From positions 1-39,053 of IMG/VR virus record IMGVR_UViG_3300035698_033634: a DNA stretch of 39,053 bases; one strand, given 5' to 3'. The translations under genes were made by a program, and so were the position numbers. Shown here piece after piece: positions 8,198 to 15,270 of the stretch; the first letter of the stretch is position 1; every line of letters starts with the position of its first letter. This DNA comes from a virus. The notes beneath the pieces are model-generated. The model did not search any database, was not told the DNA's origin, and worked only from the letters and a program-made list of their open reading frames with translations.

Positions 8198-8767
8198 ATG
8201 TCAGGAAACTCATCATATAAACAGTGGCACAAGCCTCAGCTTAATGCCAAAACAAAGCAGGGTCATTACCAAGTTCAAAACAAGGAAAAATATGTTGGGG
8301 ATCCAAATCTTGTTGTCTATCGAAGTAGCTGGGAAATGGCTTTTGCTAAGTGGTGTGATTATTCGCCCTCTGTTAGAAGATGGAGTTCAGAGCCACTTAA
8401 AATCCCTTATTATGATAGAGTTTCCAATTTGGACGAGTGTAAGAAACTTGGATTAGACCCAAATAATCCCCGAAATTGGAAAAAGAGAAATTATTACACG
8501 GATTTTTGGGTTGAAATCGATAGGGGGGATATTCTTGAAAAATGGTTTGTAGAAATAAAGCCCGCAAATAAGCTTAAGAAACCTATACCCCCTTCGCCTA
8601 ATGCACCATTAAAAGATATCAAGAGATTTAATGTGCAAGCTAAAACCTATTTAATCGATGAGGCTAAATTTGCATCATTAAAGAATTGGGCGGAAAAAAA
8701 CAACATGAAATTTTATGTTTTCACGGAGCACACGCTATCAAAAGTTATAGGTAATTTTTTTAAATAA
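8198..8767 (+). CDS. 4: Head completion protein, gp4-like nuclease fold
   Basis: T4 gp4 (gp50) acts after DNA packaging to complete the head before tail joining. This 189-residue protein matches its pattern: GHYQVQNKEKYVGDPNLVVY then RSSWE at 42-46 (T4 GKYNIQNPDKYLGNPEDVTYRSSWE), WCDYSPSVRRWSSEPLKIPY (T4 WCDKNSNILAWASEELIIPY), and a PD-(D/E)xK-like set of residues, Y-T-D102-F and E119-I-K121-P, matching YFVDF and LVEIKPYKQ of T4. Two insertions, around 75-95 and 122-140, make it ~40 residues longer than T4's protein. It is tightly packed between the MRAK protein and a 225-residue unknown, in a head-completion context with the portal gene 1.3 kb downstream. Confidence 0.85.
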   Translation: MSGNSSYKQWHKPQLNAKTKQGHYQVQNKEKYVGDPNLVVYRSSWEMAFAKWCDYSPSVRRWSSEPLKIPYYDRVSNLDECKKLGLDPNNPRNWKKRNYYTDFWVEIDRGDILEKWFVEIKPANKLKKPIPPSPNAPLKDIKRFNVQAKTYLIDEAKFASLKNWAEKNNMKFYVFTEHTLSKVIGNFFK

Positions 8768-8776
8768 ATAGGGTAT

Positions 8777-9454
8777 ATGAAATCTCCAAAGGAACAATAT
8801 AAATTTCTGAAGACAATCGACAATATATGGGACTTAGCCTCCTCTACATTGTTCGAAAAATATATCATAAAAAATTTAAAAGGATATTCAAAATTATTGG
8901 AGATCGATTCAACAGATCAGGAATCTCTTATAATGACTAGAAATGGGGGATATCCTATTCCAGGAATGATTTATACCTTTATTTATAAGGGGAAAGAATT
9001 AGTACTTGAATATGGCAAAGGTCAAAAAAAGGAATTTATTGATTATATCCCCTTAGTATTTTGCATGAATAATGCACCAGGCTATTTTAATGGTATCAAT
9101 CTAAATATGCTTCCAGAAAAGCCTAGACTGGATTTTTTGCAGAGTTATTATGAAATCTTCGAAGATTTTTTTATTGATGTTGAAAGACTTACAGAAAACA
9201 ATAAATTAGCTATCAATAAGAAATTTATTGAATATATTAAGGATAGGGGGACTCAAAGAATCCTTCATGTTTTTAATCTTAGTAATAAAGCGAATTTCAA
9301 TTATGCTTTTAGACGATACAATATTCCATTAGTTGACAATATAAGATTAATAGAATATAGCGAATGGAATTATATTCCATTCTATAAGCCTTCTCAAGCA
9401 TTTAGAACATTACCCGTAAACCAGATACATCAATTGTATTATAGATCAAAATAA
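8777..9454 (+). CDS. Conserved phage structural-type protein, function uncertain
   Basis: A soluble protein of 225 residues. The section GGYPIPGMIYTFIYKGKE followed by YIPLVFCMNN...GINLNMLP recalls a family seen near head genes in other far-T4 phages, sometimes labelled DNA end protector (gp2). In T4 genes 2 and 4 are neighbours, which fits the position next to gp4 here. I cannot confirm that link from sequence alone: T4 gp2 is not clearly alignable by eye. The gene starts 9 nt after gp4 and ends 8 nt before a membrane-protein gene, so all three are probably one unit. Confidence 0.6.
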   Translation: MKSPKEQYKFLKTIDNIWDLASSTLFEKYIIKNLKGYSKLLEIDSTDQESLIMTRNGGYPIPGMIYTFIYKGKELVLEYGKGQKKEFIDYIPLVFCMNNAPGYFNGINLNMLPEKPRLDFLQSYYEIFEDFFIDVERLTENNKLAINKKFIEYIKDRGTQRILHVFNLSNKANFNYAFRRYNIPLVDNIRLIEYSEWNYIPFYKPSQAFRTLPVNQIHQLYYRSK

Positions 9455-9462
9455 TTTTTAAG

Positions 9463-9984
9463 ATGAATAATATACCCACAGGAATAGATCCAGTAATACC
9501 AATAGTTATTTTATTGTTTAATTTTATTCTCTATGTTGGAATTACATGGATAGTTTTCGGTGTGCTTCCTTCTATTTCCGATAGCTTTTATTATTGGCAT
9601 AGAAGGATAGGATTTGGCCATATATTTACTATATTCTGTTTCATATTGGCAATACCTCTAGTTATGTTAGCAGATATTATGCCGGAGGATTTTCAGTGGA
9701 TTGCATTTCTTTCAGGGGCAGGATTTGGTTTTGTTGGCGCTGCATGTTTGATTGAGGACCCTGAAGTAATGAAAGTTCATGGGGCTGCAGCTTCTATCGG
9801 AATAGTAATGTCTTTACTTATAGTAGGAGTAGGATTAGGCGGATGGTATTGGTTAACCGTTATTGTTTCCCTATTGATTGCTGGGGCCTTAGAAAAATGG
9901 GGGGACAATAATAAAATATGGTGGATAGAAATCGATTCATTTTTAACAGTTATAGGAAGTCTTGTATTTCATTTTATCCTGTAA
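9463..9984 (+). CDS. Polytopic membrane protein, unknown function
   Basis: A very hydrophobic protein of 173 residues with about five or six predicted membrane segments (roughly 12-36, 52-70, 78-97, 106-122, 127-143 and 155-173). The section FGVLPSISDSFYYWHRRIGFGH between the first two helices contains a PSISDSYY-like motif found in small integral-membrane proteins of unknown role. No signal peptide cleavage site is seen. It sits between the gp4 cluster and the portal gene and ends 56 nt before the portal start. A role in infection or superinfection exclusion is possible but unsupported. Confidence 0.6.
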   Translation: MNNIPTGIDPVIPIVILLFNFILYVGITWIVFGVLPSISDSFYYWHRRIGFGHIFTIFCFILAIPLVMLADIMPEDFQWIAFLSGAGFGFVGAACLIEDPEVMKVHGAAASIGIVMSLLIVGVGLGGWYWLTVIVSLLIAGALEKWGDNNKIWWIEIDSFLTVIGSLVFHFIL

Positions 9985-10009
9985 CAAAAACTTCTAGTAA
10001 AAGGGAATA

Positions 10010-10017
10010 TATAAATA
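10010..10017 (+). promoter_or_regulatory. Late promoter box TATAAATA for portal gene
   Basis: An exact T4 late consensus TATAAATA 23 nt upstream of the portal ATG, in a 56-nt gap. It is likely recognised by polymerase with the gp55-like factor. Confidence 0.6.
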
Positions 10018-10040
10018 AAGAATTAAAAGCATAAAAACAT

Positions 10041-11873
10041 ATGGCGGGATTTACTCTCAGAAACCTTGATGGCAGATCAGGTGGTTTTTTAAATAATATT
10101 CAGAAAAATATCCGATATCTTTCATTTTTAGGAATGAAATATGAGGATAAGCTTATGAAACAATCCCGTTCTGTCGGTATTGCTGAAGCTGAAATAGATT
10201 CTATGTATAATCTTTACCATGGAATCCAACCAGGATACATGGGGTTAGATTATGGTCAAAAGGAATTCATAGCTTTTTACGATAAGGAATATCCTACCCG
10301 AAGAGACTTTTTGAGAAAGTTTGCGATGAATGGGGAAATAGAACATGTTCTTGAAGTTATTGCAGATGAATCGATTATATATGATGAAAATAATTATTTT
10401 GGATATCCAGCAACTAGGGATCTTAAATCATACATAAAGGAGGAAAAAGCTAAGGAAATTATTGATGATTTGAATGAAGCTTATAAAAAAGTTTATTTTG
10501 CATTCAAATTCAATAAGGGTCATGATGCATGGCACTATTTTAAGAAATTTTTAATTGATGGTTTTCTCTCCTTTGAAATTATCTATGATGGAGAAGATGG
10601 GGAAGAAGCTAAAAACATTATCGGATTCAAAGAAATAGATCCCATTTCTTTAGAGCCAGAGGTTAGGCTTGATGAAGATGGGAATGAATATAGAATGTGG
10701 ATACAATATAGGGGGGATGCAGATCGTCAGAGACAACTTTTAGATGCAAATATTATTTATATTTCTTGGGCTAGAGGAAACTTTATTTCAAGATTATCAT
10801 ATGTTGAAAGATTAGTTAGATCTTTTAACATGCTTCGAACTCTAGAAAATTCAAGGATCATATGGAATGTTTGGAACTCTCAATATAGAATGAAGATTGT
10901 AGTTCCTATTGGATCCCAATCAGAATCAAAAGCAAGAGCTAGATTATCGGAATTCCGAGGTATGTACAAAGAGGAATTAAACATAGATGACCAAAGTGGA
11001 GAAATTACTTATAATGGTAGTACTCAATTCAACTTTGCTAAAACATTCATAGTTCCTTCAAAGGATGGAACTCAGACCGAAATAGATTCTATGAAAGCTG
11101 AGGGATATAATTTAAGTGATACAGAATCTCTCAAATATTTCTGGAAAAGATTTATCATGGAAACCAAGGTTCCTACTTCTAGATTTAGCAATAGTTTAGA
11201 TGAAGCAAACAATGAAAGCTGGGGATCTGGACAAGGAATAGAACGAGAAGAAGTTAGTTTTTCTAATTTTACCAATAGGATCCAATCTATATTTCAGGAG
11301 ATTTTAGTCAAACCTACATGGTATCAATTTATTTTAAAACATCCTCAATTTGCTAAAGATCAATCATTACAATCCATATTTGGTGTTGTATTCAATGAAG
11401 AGAATCTTTATAAAATTGCTAAAGAGAGGGAGTTAGCTGAAAAGGGGGCTAACACTATAAATACTCTAATGGGGGTAAAAGAATCAACAGTTAATCCTGA
11501 TGGAACATTAGGGGAAAAAAGTTATTTTGATGCAAAATTCTTAGTAGAAAAATACATGGATTTTAGGGATGTTGATATTAAGCTTAATGATAAGTATAAG
11601 AGGGAAAGGGATTCTGAAATAAAAAGACTTGCAAAAGCTTATGCAAAAATGGCAGCAGCTCAACAAGGAGAAGCTGGTGGGGAAGCTGGATTTGGAGGAG
11701 AAGCCGGAGGAGGATTTGGAGACCTTGGTGGAGGTGGAGATTTTGGAGGAGAAGCCGGAGGAGGATTTGGAGACCTTGGCGGAGGTGGAGATTTTGGAGG
11801 AGGAGACGAAGGATTGGGTGATCTAGGAGGAGAAGAAGGAGGAGAAGAAGGAGGAGAAGAAACTGAAGCATAA
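10041..11873 (+). CDS. 20: Portal vertex protein, gp20-like, with Gly-rich repeat tail
   Basis: The portal dodecamer is the gate for DNA packaging and the attachment site for the terminase and neck. Residues 1-~540 have gp20 features: FLRKFAMNGEIEHVLEVIADE, a wing/stem region with DANIIYISWARGNFISRLSYVE, MLRTLENSRIIWNVWNSQYRMKI, VPTSRFSN and FILKHPQF near the end of the core, all patterned like T4 gp20 (524 residues). After the core comes a ~60-residue tail made almost entirely of Gly, Asp, Glu, Phe and Ala, with a 17-residue unit (GGGGDFGGEAGGGFGDL) repeated in tandem and ending GGEEGGEEGGEETEA. The tail is absent in T4. An exact TATAAATA box lies just upstream. Confidence 0.9.
   Translation: MAGFTLRNLDGRSGGFLNNIQKNIRYLSFLGMKYEDKLMKQSRSVGIAEAEIDSMYNLYHGIQPGYMGLDYGQKEFIAFYDKEYPTRRDFLRKFAMNGEIEHVLEVIADESIIYDENNYFGYPATRDLKSYIKEEKAKEIIDDLNEAYKKVYFAFKFNKGHDAWHYFKKFLIDGFLSFEIIYDGEDGEEAKNIIGFKEIDPISLEPEVRLDEDGNEYRMWIQYRGDADRQRQLLDANIIYISWARGNFISRLSYVERLVRSFNMLRTLENSRIIWNVWNSQYRMKIVVPIGSQSESKARARLSEFRGMYKEELNIDDQSGEITYNGSTQFNFAKTFIVPSKDGTQTEIDSMKAEGYNLSDTESLKYFWKRFIMETKVPTSRFSNSLDEANNESWGSGQGIEREEVSFSNFTNRIQSIFQEILVKPTWYQFILKHPQFAKDQSLQSIFGVVFNEENLYKIAKERELAEKGANTINTLMGVKESTVNPDGTLGEKSYFDAKFLVEKYMDFRDVDIKLNDKYKRERDSEIKRLAKAYAKMAAAQQGEAGGEAGFGGEAGGGFGDLGGGGDFGGEAGGGFGDLGGGGDFGGGDEGLGDLGGEEGGEEGGEETEA
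11691..11804 (+). repeat. 51-bp tandem repeat inside portal gene
   Basis: Units at 11691-11741 and 11742-11792 are nearly identical (one visible base change, GGT/GGC, in the Gly stretch), and a partial third unit starts at 11793. The period of 51 bp keeps the reading frame and encodes 17 residues. Copy number could vary by slippage or recombination. Confidence 0.85.
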
Positions 11874-11923
11874 TAGATAGATTTATATGGAAATTGGTCT
11901 CCGTGGAGATTTGTATGGAAAAG

Positions 11924-11931
11924 GATAAATA
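11924..11931 (+). promoter_or_regulatory. Candidate late promoter box (GATAAATA)
   Basis: GATAAATA in the 131-nt gap between the portal gene and the gene at 12005. It is the same one-base variant of TATAAATA as at 2362 and 21172. Confidence 0.4.
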
Positions 11932-12004
11932 AAGTAGGTAAACAAAAATTCAACAATATGTTTGAAATAGTTGACGTACCAAATCAATAAAAATAAGGAA
12001 AGCA

Positions 12005-12337
12005 ATGAGAGCTAAAAAAGTTAATGAAGGAATTTATAATGATCCAACTGAAGGAAGTCCGATGGATGTATCTAATGTAGATTTTATAGAGGATGAATTT
12101 GGAAATATTATCTATACATTCAGAGATGGATATAGAACAGGAGCCATTAGGGTTGACATATGGGATATAGCAAATTATTTTGACGTATCTGAATATGATA
12201 TGGAAAATAGCCCAAATGCAATAACAGACGAAATGATTAGAGAATATATTGACGAATTAGATTTGAATGATATAGAATGGGGGGAGGATGAAGGACCGGA
12301 TCCGGACGAAATGAGGGATTGGAGGCAAGATCGATAA
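12005..12337 (+). CDS. Small acidic protein with MRAKxVNEG N-terminus
   Basis: A 110-residue, very acidic protein (C-terminal half rich in Asp/Glu: DELDLNDIEWGEDEGPDPDE) with no recognised family. Its first nine residues, MRAKKVNEG, differ by one from those of the gene at 7884 (MRAKSVNEG), yet the rest is unrelated. A shared leader on otherwise different proteins suggests a targeting or processing peptide, as in T4 internal head proteins cleaved by gp21. The central part (EFGNIIYTFRDGYRTGAIRVDIWDIANYF) looks beta-rich. It lies directly after the portal gene, a position held in T4 by small prohead-core genes (67, 68). Confidence 0.6.
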   Translation: MRAKKVNEGIYNDPTEGSPMDVSNVDFIEDEFGNIIYTFRDGYRTGAIRVDIWDIANYFDVSEYDMENSPNAITDEMIREYIDELDLNDIEWGEDEGPDPDEMRDWRQDR

Positions 12338-12381
12338 TAAAATTCACAGGTAGAATATATAAAGAAAATAATCTTATAATT

Positions 12382-12720
12382 ATGTGGAAAACAATTTTAA
12401 TGAAGTTTTTAGCAAAAGCTAAAGTATGGCTAACAGAAACAGGTCTTACAAACTTAATCTATCTTGGATTAGGATTTGGTATTTGGTTAGGAATTATACC
12501 TTTATTGGTTTTTGGATTTTTAAAAGCCTATTTAGTAGGGGCCTTTTTCGGGATTTTCATTTATCTAAATTGGAACATTATCGTTAAGCTTTATAAAAGC
12601 ACTAAAATAGATGATTTTGTTGATGATGTAAAAGATAAAATAGAAGATAAATTAGATAAGGATAAGATAGGGGTAGAGAAGCCAATAACAAGGGATTCTG
12701 GAGGACCAATAATTCAATAA
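12382..12720 (+). CDS. Small membrane protein with charged C-terminal tail
   Basis: I chose ATG 12382 (MWKTILMKFL) over an in-frame upstream start at 12319, which would overlap the previous gene. The product is 112 residues: an amphipathic N-terminus, a membrane segment or helical hairpin at ~24-66 (LGLGFGIWLGIIPLLVFGFL then AYLVGAFFGIFIYLNW), and a charged cytoplasmic-type tail (DDFVDDVKDKIEDKLDKDK). The shape would suit a small holin-like or membrane-anchoring protein, but no family signature confirms either. A strong terminator follows 26 nt after the stop. Confidence 0.5.
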   Translation: MWKTILMKFLAKAKVWLTETGLTNLIYLGLGFGIWLGIIPLLVFGFLKAYLVGAFFGIFIYLNWNIIVKLYKSTKIDDFVDDVKDKIEDKLDKDKIGVEKPITRDSGGPIIQ

Positions 12721-12745
12721 TTAAGAACTTTAACGATTTTTTAAC

Positions 12746-12777
12746 AAATAGGGGGTTTACATTAACCCCCTATTTTT
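12746..12777 (+). terminator. Rho-independent terminator
   Basis: AAATAGGGGGTT (12746-12757) pairs with AACCCCCTATTT (12764-12775), then TT. It separates the portal unit from the endonuclease/tmRNA region. Confidence 0.85.
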
Positions 12778-12792
12778 GTATATTGCAACCTT

Positions 12793-12800
12793 TATAAATA
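12793..12800 (+). promoter_or_regulatory. Late promoter box TATAAATA upstream of endonuclease/tmRNA locus
   Basis: An exact TATAAATA immediately after the terminator and 29 nt before the frameshifted endonuclease ORF. It is the only exact box between this terminator and the tmRNA, so it may drive a transcript through the endonuclease into the tmRNA gene. Confidence 0.5.
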
Positions 12801-12829
12801 TAAAAATGAATATGGTAGGTGTATGATAT

Positions 12830-13634
12830 ATGTATAAATGTAAAACATGTGAAGCGGAATTTGAATCCTTCGGTCAGCTAGGTAATCATGTAAGATGGAA
12901 GCATAAAGACAATTCGCAATTTATTAAAAATATAAGAAAATCATTTTACGAAAATGATGAAAAAACTTACGGAAGATGGATAAATGAAATTGCAATATGC
13001 TCTTGTGATAAATGCAATAATGAAACTATCATAAAATACAGAGAGGGGGAAAAGAAAGAAAAAATATTATTGCAGTAAATCGTGTGCAAACTTTAGGGGA
13101 AGCACAAAAAAATATTTTGACAAAAAAACTAGAAAAAAGATATCTAAAGCTGTTATAAAAGCTTGGGATGATAATAAATATAATAATTTAAAGATTATAA
13201 GCTCTCGGAATGAAAGACTAATAGTAAAATATATTAAAGAGAAATATCCATTGGATGGCTGGAAATCAGGAGGGGGATTAAAATTTGAGGGGAAAAGAAT
13301 AGTAAGGGATTTATGGAGTGATAAGCTTCAGATTTGTTTTGAATATGATGGAATTTGGCATTTTGAAGATATATTAGGTCAGCTTGAGGACAAAAAAATA
13401 AAGGATAATCTTTTAGAAAAATGGTGTATTTATAATAATTATAGATTAATTCGAATTGATGAATTAGAATTTATTAATGAACAGCAAATAGAAAATTTGA
13501 TTTATGAAAATAAAGAGCCTATTATAAAAATAGGAAAAAGATATAAAGGAATCCCGAATGGGATAGCTAATGTGAAAGATATAGAAGACGGCGGTTCGAG
13601 TCCGCCATGTTCCACTGAGATAATAAATAAATAG
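12830..13634 (+). pseudogene. Homing endonuclease (zinc-finger / Vsr-like) split by a frameshift
   Basis: Two frames together make one endonuclease. The first (from ATG 12830) starts with a C2H2 finger (C4, C7, H20, H25) and reaches CSCDKCNNETIIKYREGEKK before stopping at 13076-13078. If one A of the A6 run at 13059-13064 is skipped, the next frame continues KYYCSKSCANFRG, completing the Cys cluster, and then gives a nuclease core (RIVRDLW...CFEYDGIWHFED...YRLIRIDE) like PD-(D/E)xK/Vsr homing enzymes. The homologous part ends near 13500; the open frame runs on to 13634, through the tmRNA acceptor piece, which is probably fortuitous. Decay, a homopolymer sequencing error or programmed slippage could each explain the break. 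Confidence 0.7.
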
Positions 13635-13752
13635 GGGCATACTTGGATTTGATTGTATATCGGAAAGATTAGTGAAGACCTTTATAATGCTATAAATGGC
13701 ACATATAATGAAATGAAAATGGCGGCCTAAGGGTACCCATTTTCAAGAGACT
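13548..13752 (+). ncRNA. ssrA: Circularly permuted two-piece tmRNA (ssrA) gene with tag GTYNEMKMAA
   Basis: tmRNA with SmpB frees stalled ribosomes and adds a degradation tag. Acceptor piece first: hairpin ATCCC/GGGAT (13551-13564), P2 strand GATATA (13578-13583), T arm GGCGG-TTCGAGT-CCGCC (13590-13606), acceptor strand ATGTTCC (13607-13613), discriminator A13614, CCA not encoded. A 19-nt spacer (13615-13633) follows. Coding piece: acceptor strand GGGGCAT (13634-13640), which pairs with all seven bases of ATGTTCC (two G-U); D region ACTTGGATTTGATTG (13641-13655); P2 strand TATATC (13656-13661); tag frame GGC to TAA (13698-13730) = GTYNEMKMAA; and P5-like stem GAAAATGG/CCATTTTC (13715-13722 with 13737-13744) looping out the tag's stop. 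The order 3' half, spacer, 5' half is that of permuted tmRNA genes of alphaproteobacteria and cyanobacteria. The 5' end of the acceptor piece and the pseudoknots are not defined. Confidence 0.85.
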
Positions 13753-13783
13753 AGCCTGCTGCTAAAGTGCAGGCTTTTTTTTT
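13753..13783 (+). terminator. Terminator of the tmRNA transcript
   Basis: AGCCTGC (13753-13759) pairs with GCAGGCT (13769-13775) and runs into nine T's. It ends the RNA shortly after the tag/P5 helix, with no second tRNA 3' half before it, so the gene cannot be a conventional one-piece tmRNA. Confidence 0.85.
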
Positions 13784-13796
13784 GCGGAATATATAA

Positions 13797-13804
13797 GATA
13801 AATA
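13797..13804 (+). promoter_or_regulatory. Candidate late promoter box (GATAAATA)
   Basis: GATAAATA just after the tmRNA terminator and 59 nt before the gene at 13864; it probably restarts late transcription for the following genes. Confidence 0.4.
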
Positions 13805-13863
13805 ATAAAGTTAAAAAAAGCTTAATCGAATAAATAGGATATATAAAATAAAAGTTCAGAATT

Positions 13864-14361
13864 ATGAAATCAGCAGGGCATTTTAATATCAATGATTATA
13901 TGGAAAACCTCTACGAAGCAGAAGAAGCTCAAGAAGCTAAAACTGCAGGTGGGGTAAAAGGGGATAATGGGGAAGGACTTATTATACCCGCAGAAAATAA
14001 AAAATCATATGATTGGCTCAAAAAGGAATACAAAAAGGGTCAGGTAGAAGTAAAAGTTGAAATGAAAATGGGGGGGTCAGATTTCAAACCGGGACTAGAT
14101 ATGCAAGCTACATCTAAATCTGCTGAAAACTTCAAACCGGGTATGTATGGAGCTGGAGGTAAAGATTCCGATTCAACTACTAAAACTCCGGAAGGAGGAT
14201 TGGGTACAAGTATAAAGAGCGAAGGATCTCCTAAAAAATCTGAAAAGAAAGAAGATGTAGCTGATGATAAACCATCTAAAAAATCAGCTGGAGTTCAAGT
14301 AAAAGGAGCCATGACTTCGCCTAAAAAGAAAAAAGAAAAAGAAGAATCAGATGATGAATGA
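13864..14361 (+). CDS. Low-complexity charged protein, possible internal head protein
   Basis: A 165-residue protein rich in Lys, Glu, Gly and Ser, largely disordered in appearance. It has a twofold internal element (SDFKPGLDMQATSKSAENFKPGMYGAGG, in which DFKPG and NFKPG recur) and a Lys-rich end. The N-terminus MKSAGHFNINDYMENLYE contains L-Y-E, a possible prohead-protease site, and is similar in style to the T4 internal-protein leader. I do not recognise the family. It overlaps the next gene by 11 nt, so translation is probably coupled. Confidence 0.6.
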   Translation: MKSAGHFNINDYMENLYEAEEAQEAKTAGGVKGDNGEGLIIPAENKKSYDWLKKEYKKGQVEVKVEMKMGGSDFKPGLDMQATSKSAENFKPGMYGAGGKDSDSTTKTPEGGLGTSIKSEGSPKKSEKKEDVADDKPSKKSAGVQVKGAMTSPKKKKEKEESDDE

Positions 14362-14680
14362 TAAATCATTGGAGAACCATTTAAATGCGGTGAAAGAGGG
14401 TAAACCAATACCTAAACCCGTCAATAATGAGTATACGTGGGCTCCAAAAAAACCGGAGGGAAATTCTAAAATCCCTATCAAAACCGAAATATTAATAGAT
14501 CTTTATAGGTCTACAACTAAATCCTTCGGCATATTGATAGCATCTATTTTGTATGGTTATGGAATTGATGCTTTGGCTGGTCAGGATTGGGACACATTGC
14601 AAATTTTTGGGGTTGGCTTACTTTTTAACCATACATTAACGACTTTCCCCTTATTGATCAAAAAACTTTTCTCTAAATAG
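14351..14680 (+). CDS. Small membrane protein, holin-like shape
   Basis: 109 residues: a soluble, proline-rich N-terminus (~50 residues, KEGKPIPKPVNNEYTWAPKK), then a charged helix (KTEILIDLYRSTTK) and two hydrophobic segments (FGILIASILYGYGIDAL and IFGVGLLFNHTLTTFPLLI) ending in a basic KKLFSK tail. Two helices and a basic tail suit a class II holin, but no sequence family is evident, and the lysozyme gene is 6.5 kb away. The first codons are ATG ATG, so the start may be 14351 or 14354; both overlap the preceding gene. Confidence 0.55.
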   Translation: MMNDKSLENHLNAVKEGKPIPKPVNNEYTWAPKKPEGNSKIPIKTEILIDLYRSTTKSFGILIASILYGYGIDALAGQDWDTLQIFGVGLLFNHTLTTFPLLIKKLFSK

Positions 14681-14697
14681 GGCATATAAACCCTAAA

Positions 14698-15270
14698 ATG
14701 ATAGATAAAATTTCAAATACTGAAGAACAATTCATTTCAATAATCGAGCATTGTAGAGATCTTTTTGCTAAGAAGACTGCGGATTATGGAACAGCTTGGA
14801 GAATTCTTCGTATGCCTACGTTAACTGATCAAATCTATATCAAAGCTCAAAGGATTAGAAGTATTCAAGAAGCTGGAGAACAAAAGGTTAAGGATCCTAT
14901 ACGGGATGAATTTATTGGAATGATCAATTATTCGGTCATAGCTTTAATTCAAAACAAAATCAAAACTATTGAAAGGGAAAATAATTTACCCCTGGAAATG
15001 GATCCTGTTGAGACTATGGATTTTTATGATACGGAGGTCAAAACCATTAAGAATTTATTGACAGCTAAAAATCATGATTACGGAGAAGCTTGGAGAAGTA
15101 TGAGAATTTCTTCTATGACTGATTTGATTCTTCAAAAGCTCTTAAGGATTAAACAAATCGAAGACAATGGGGGTAAAACCTTGGTTTCCGAAGGAATAAC
15201 TGCTGGATATCAAGATATTGTAAATTATTCTGTATTTTGTCTTATTCTAATGAATGAATTGAATATATAA
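14698..15270 (+). CDS. DUF1599 protein with two tandem domains
   Basis: A 190-residue protein made of two copies of the DUF1599 (nucleotide modification associated domain 1) unit: residues ~19-87 (CRDLFAKKTADYGTAWRILR...IYIKAQRIRSIQEAG...INYSVIALI) and ~114-186 (KNLLTAKNHDYGEAWRSMR...LRIKQIEDNG...VNYSVFCLI). The conserved features are the DYGxAWR motif, the R-I-R/K-x-I-x-x-x-G helix and the final NYSV helix. Proteins of this family are common in Bacteroidota, and the arrangement resembles all-alpha nucleotide pyrophosphatases. A role in the nucleotide pool or modified-base metabolism is inferred. The start is 17 nt after the previous stop; a hairpin follows immediately. Confidence 0.85.
   Translation: MIDKISNTEEQFISIIEHCRDLFAKKTADYGTAWRILRMPTLTDQIYIKAQRIRSIQEAGEQKVKDPIRDEFIGMINYSVIALIQNKIKTIERENNLPLEMDPVETMDFYDTEVKTIKNLLTAKNHDYGEAWRSMRISSMTDLILQKLLRIKQIEDNGGKTLVSEGITAGYQDIVNYSVFCLILMNELNI

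Noticed and set aside
11584-11956. Open frames on the - strand and in another + frame across the Gly-rich portal tail
   Set aside because: They exist because GGA/GAA-rich repeats lack stops in several frames; products are Pro/Ser or Leu repeats without gene-like features.
11958-11990. Ten-codon ORF MFEIVDVPNQ between portal and the gene at 12005
   Set aside because: Too short, no coupling or start signal; cannot be told from chance.
13590-13614. Ordinary tRNA gene ending in GTTCGAGTCC and an acceptor strand
   Set aside because: No matching acceptor 5' strand, D arm or anticodon arm lies at tRNA distance upstream; the only perfect partner (GGGGCAT) is 20 nt downstream, which fits a permuted tmRNA.
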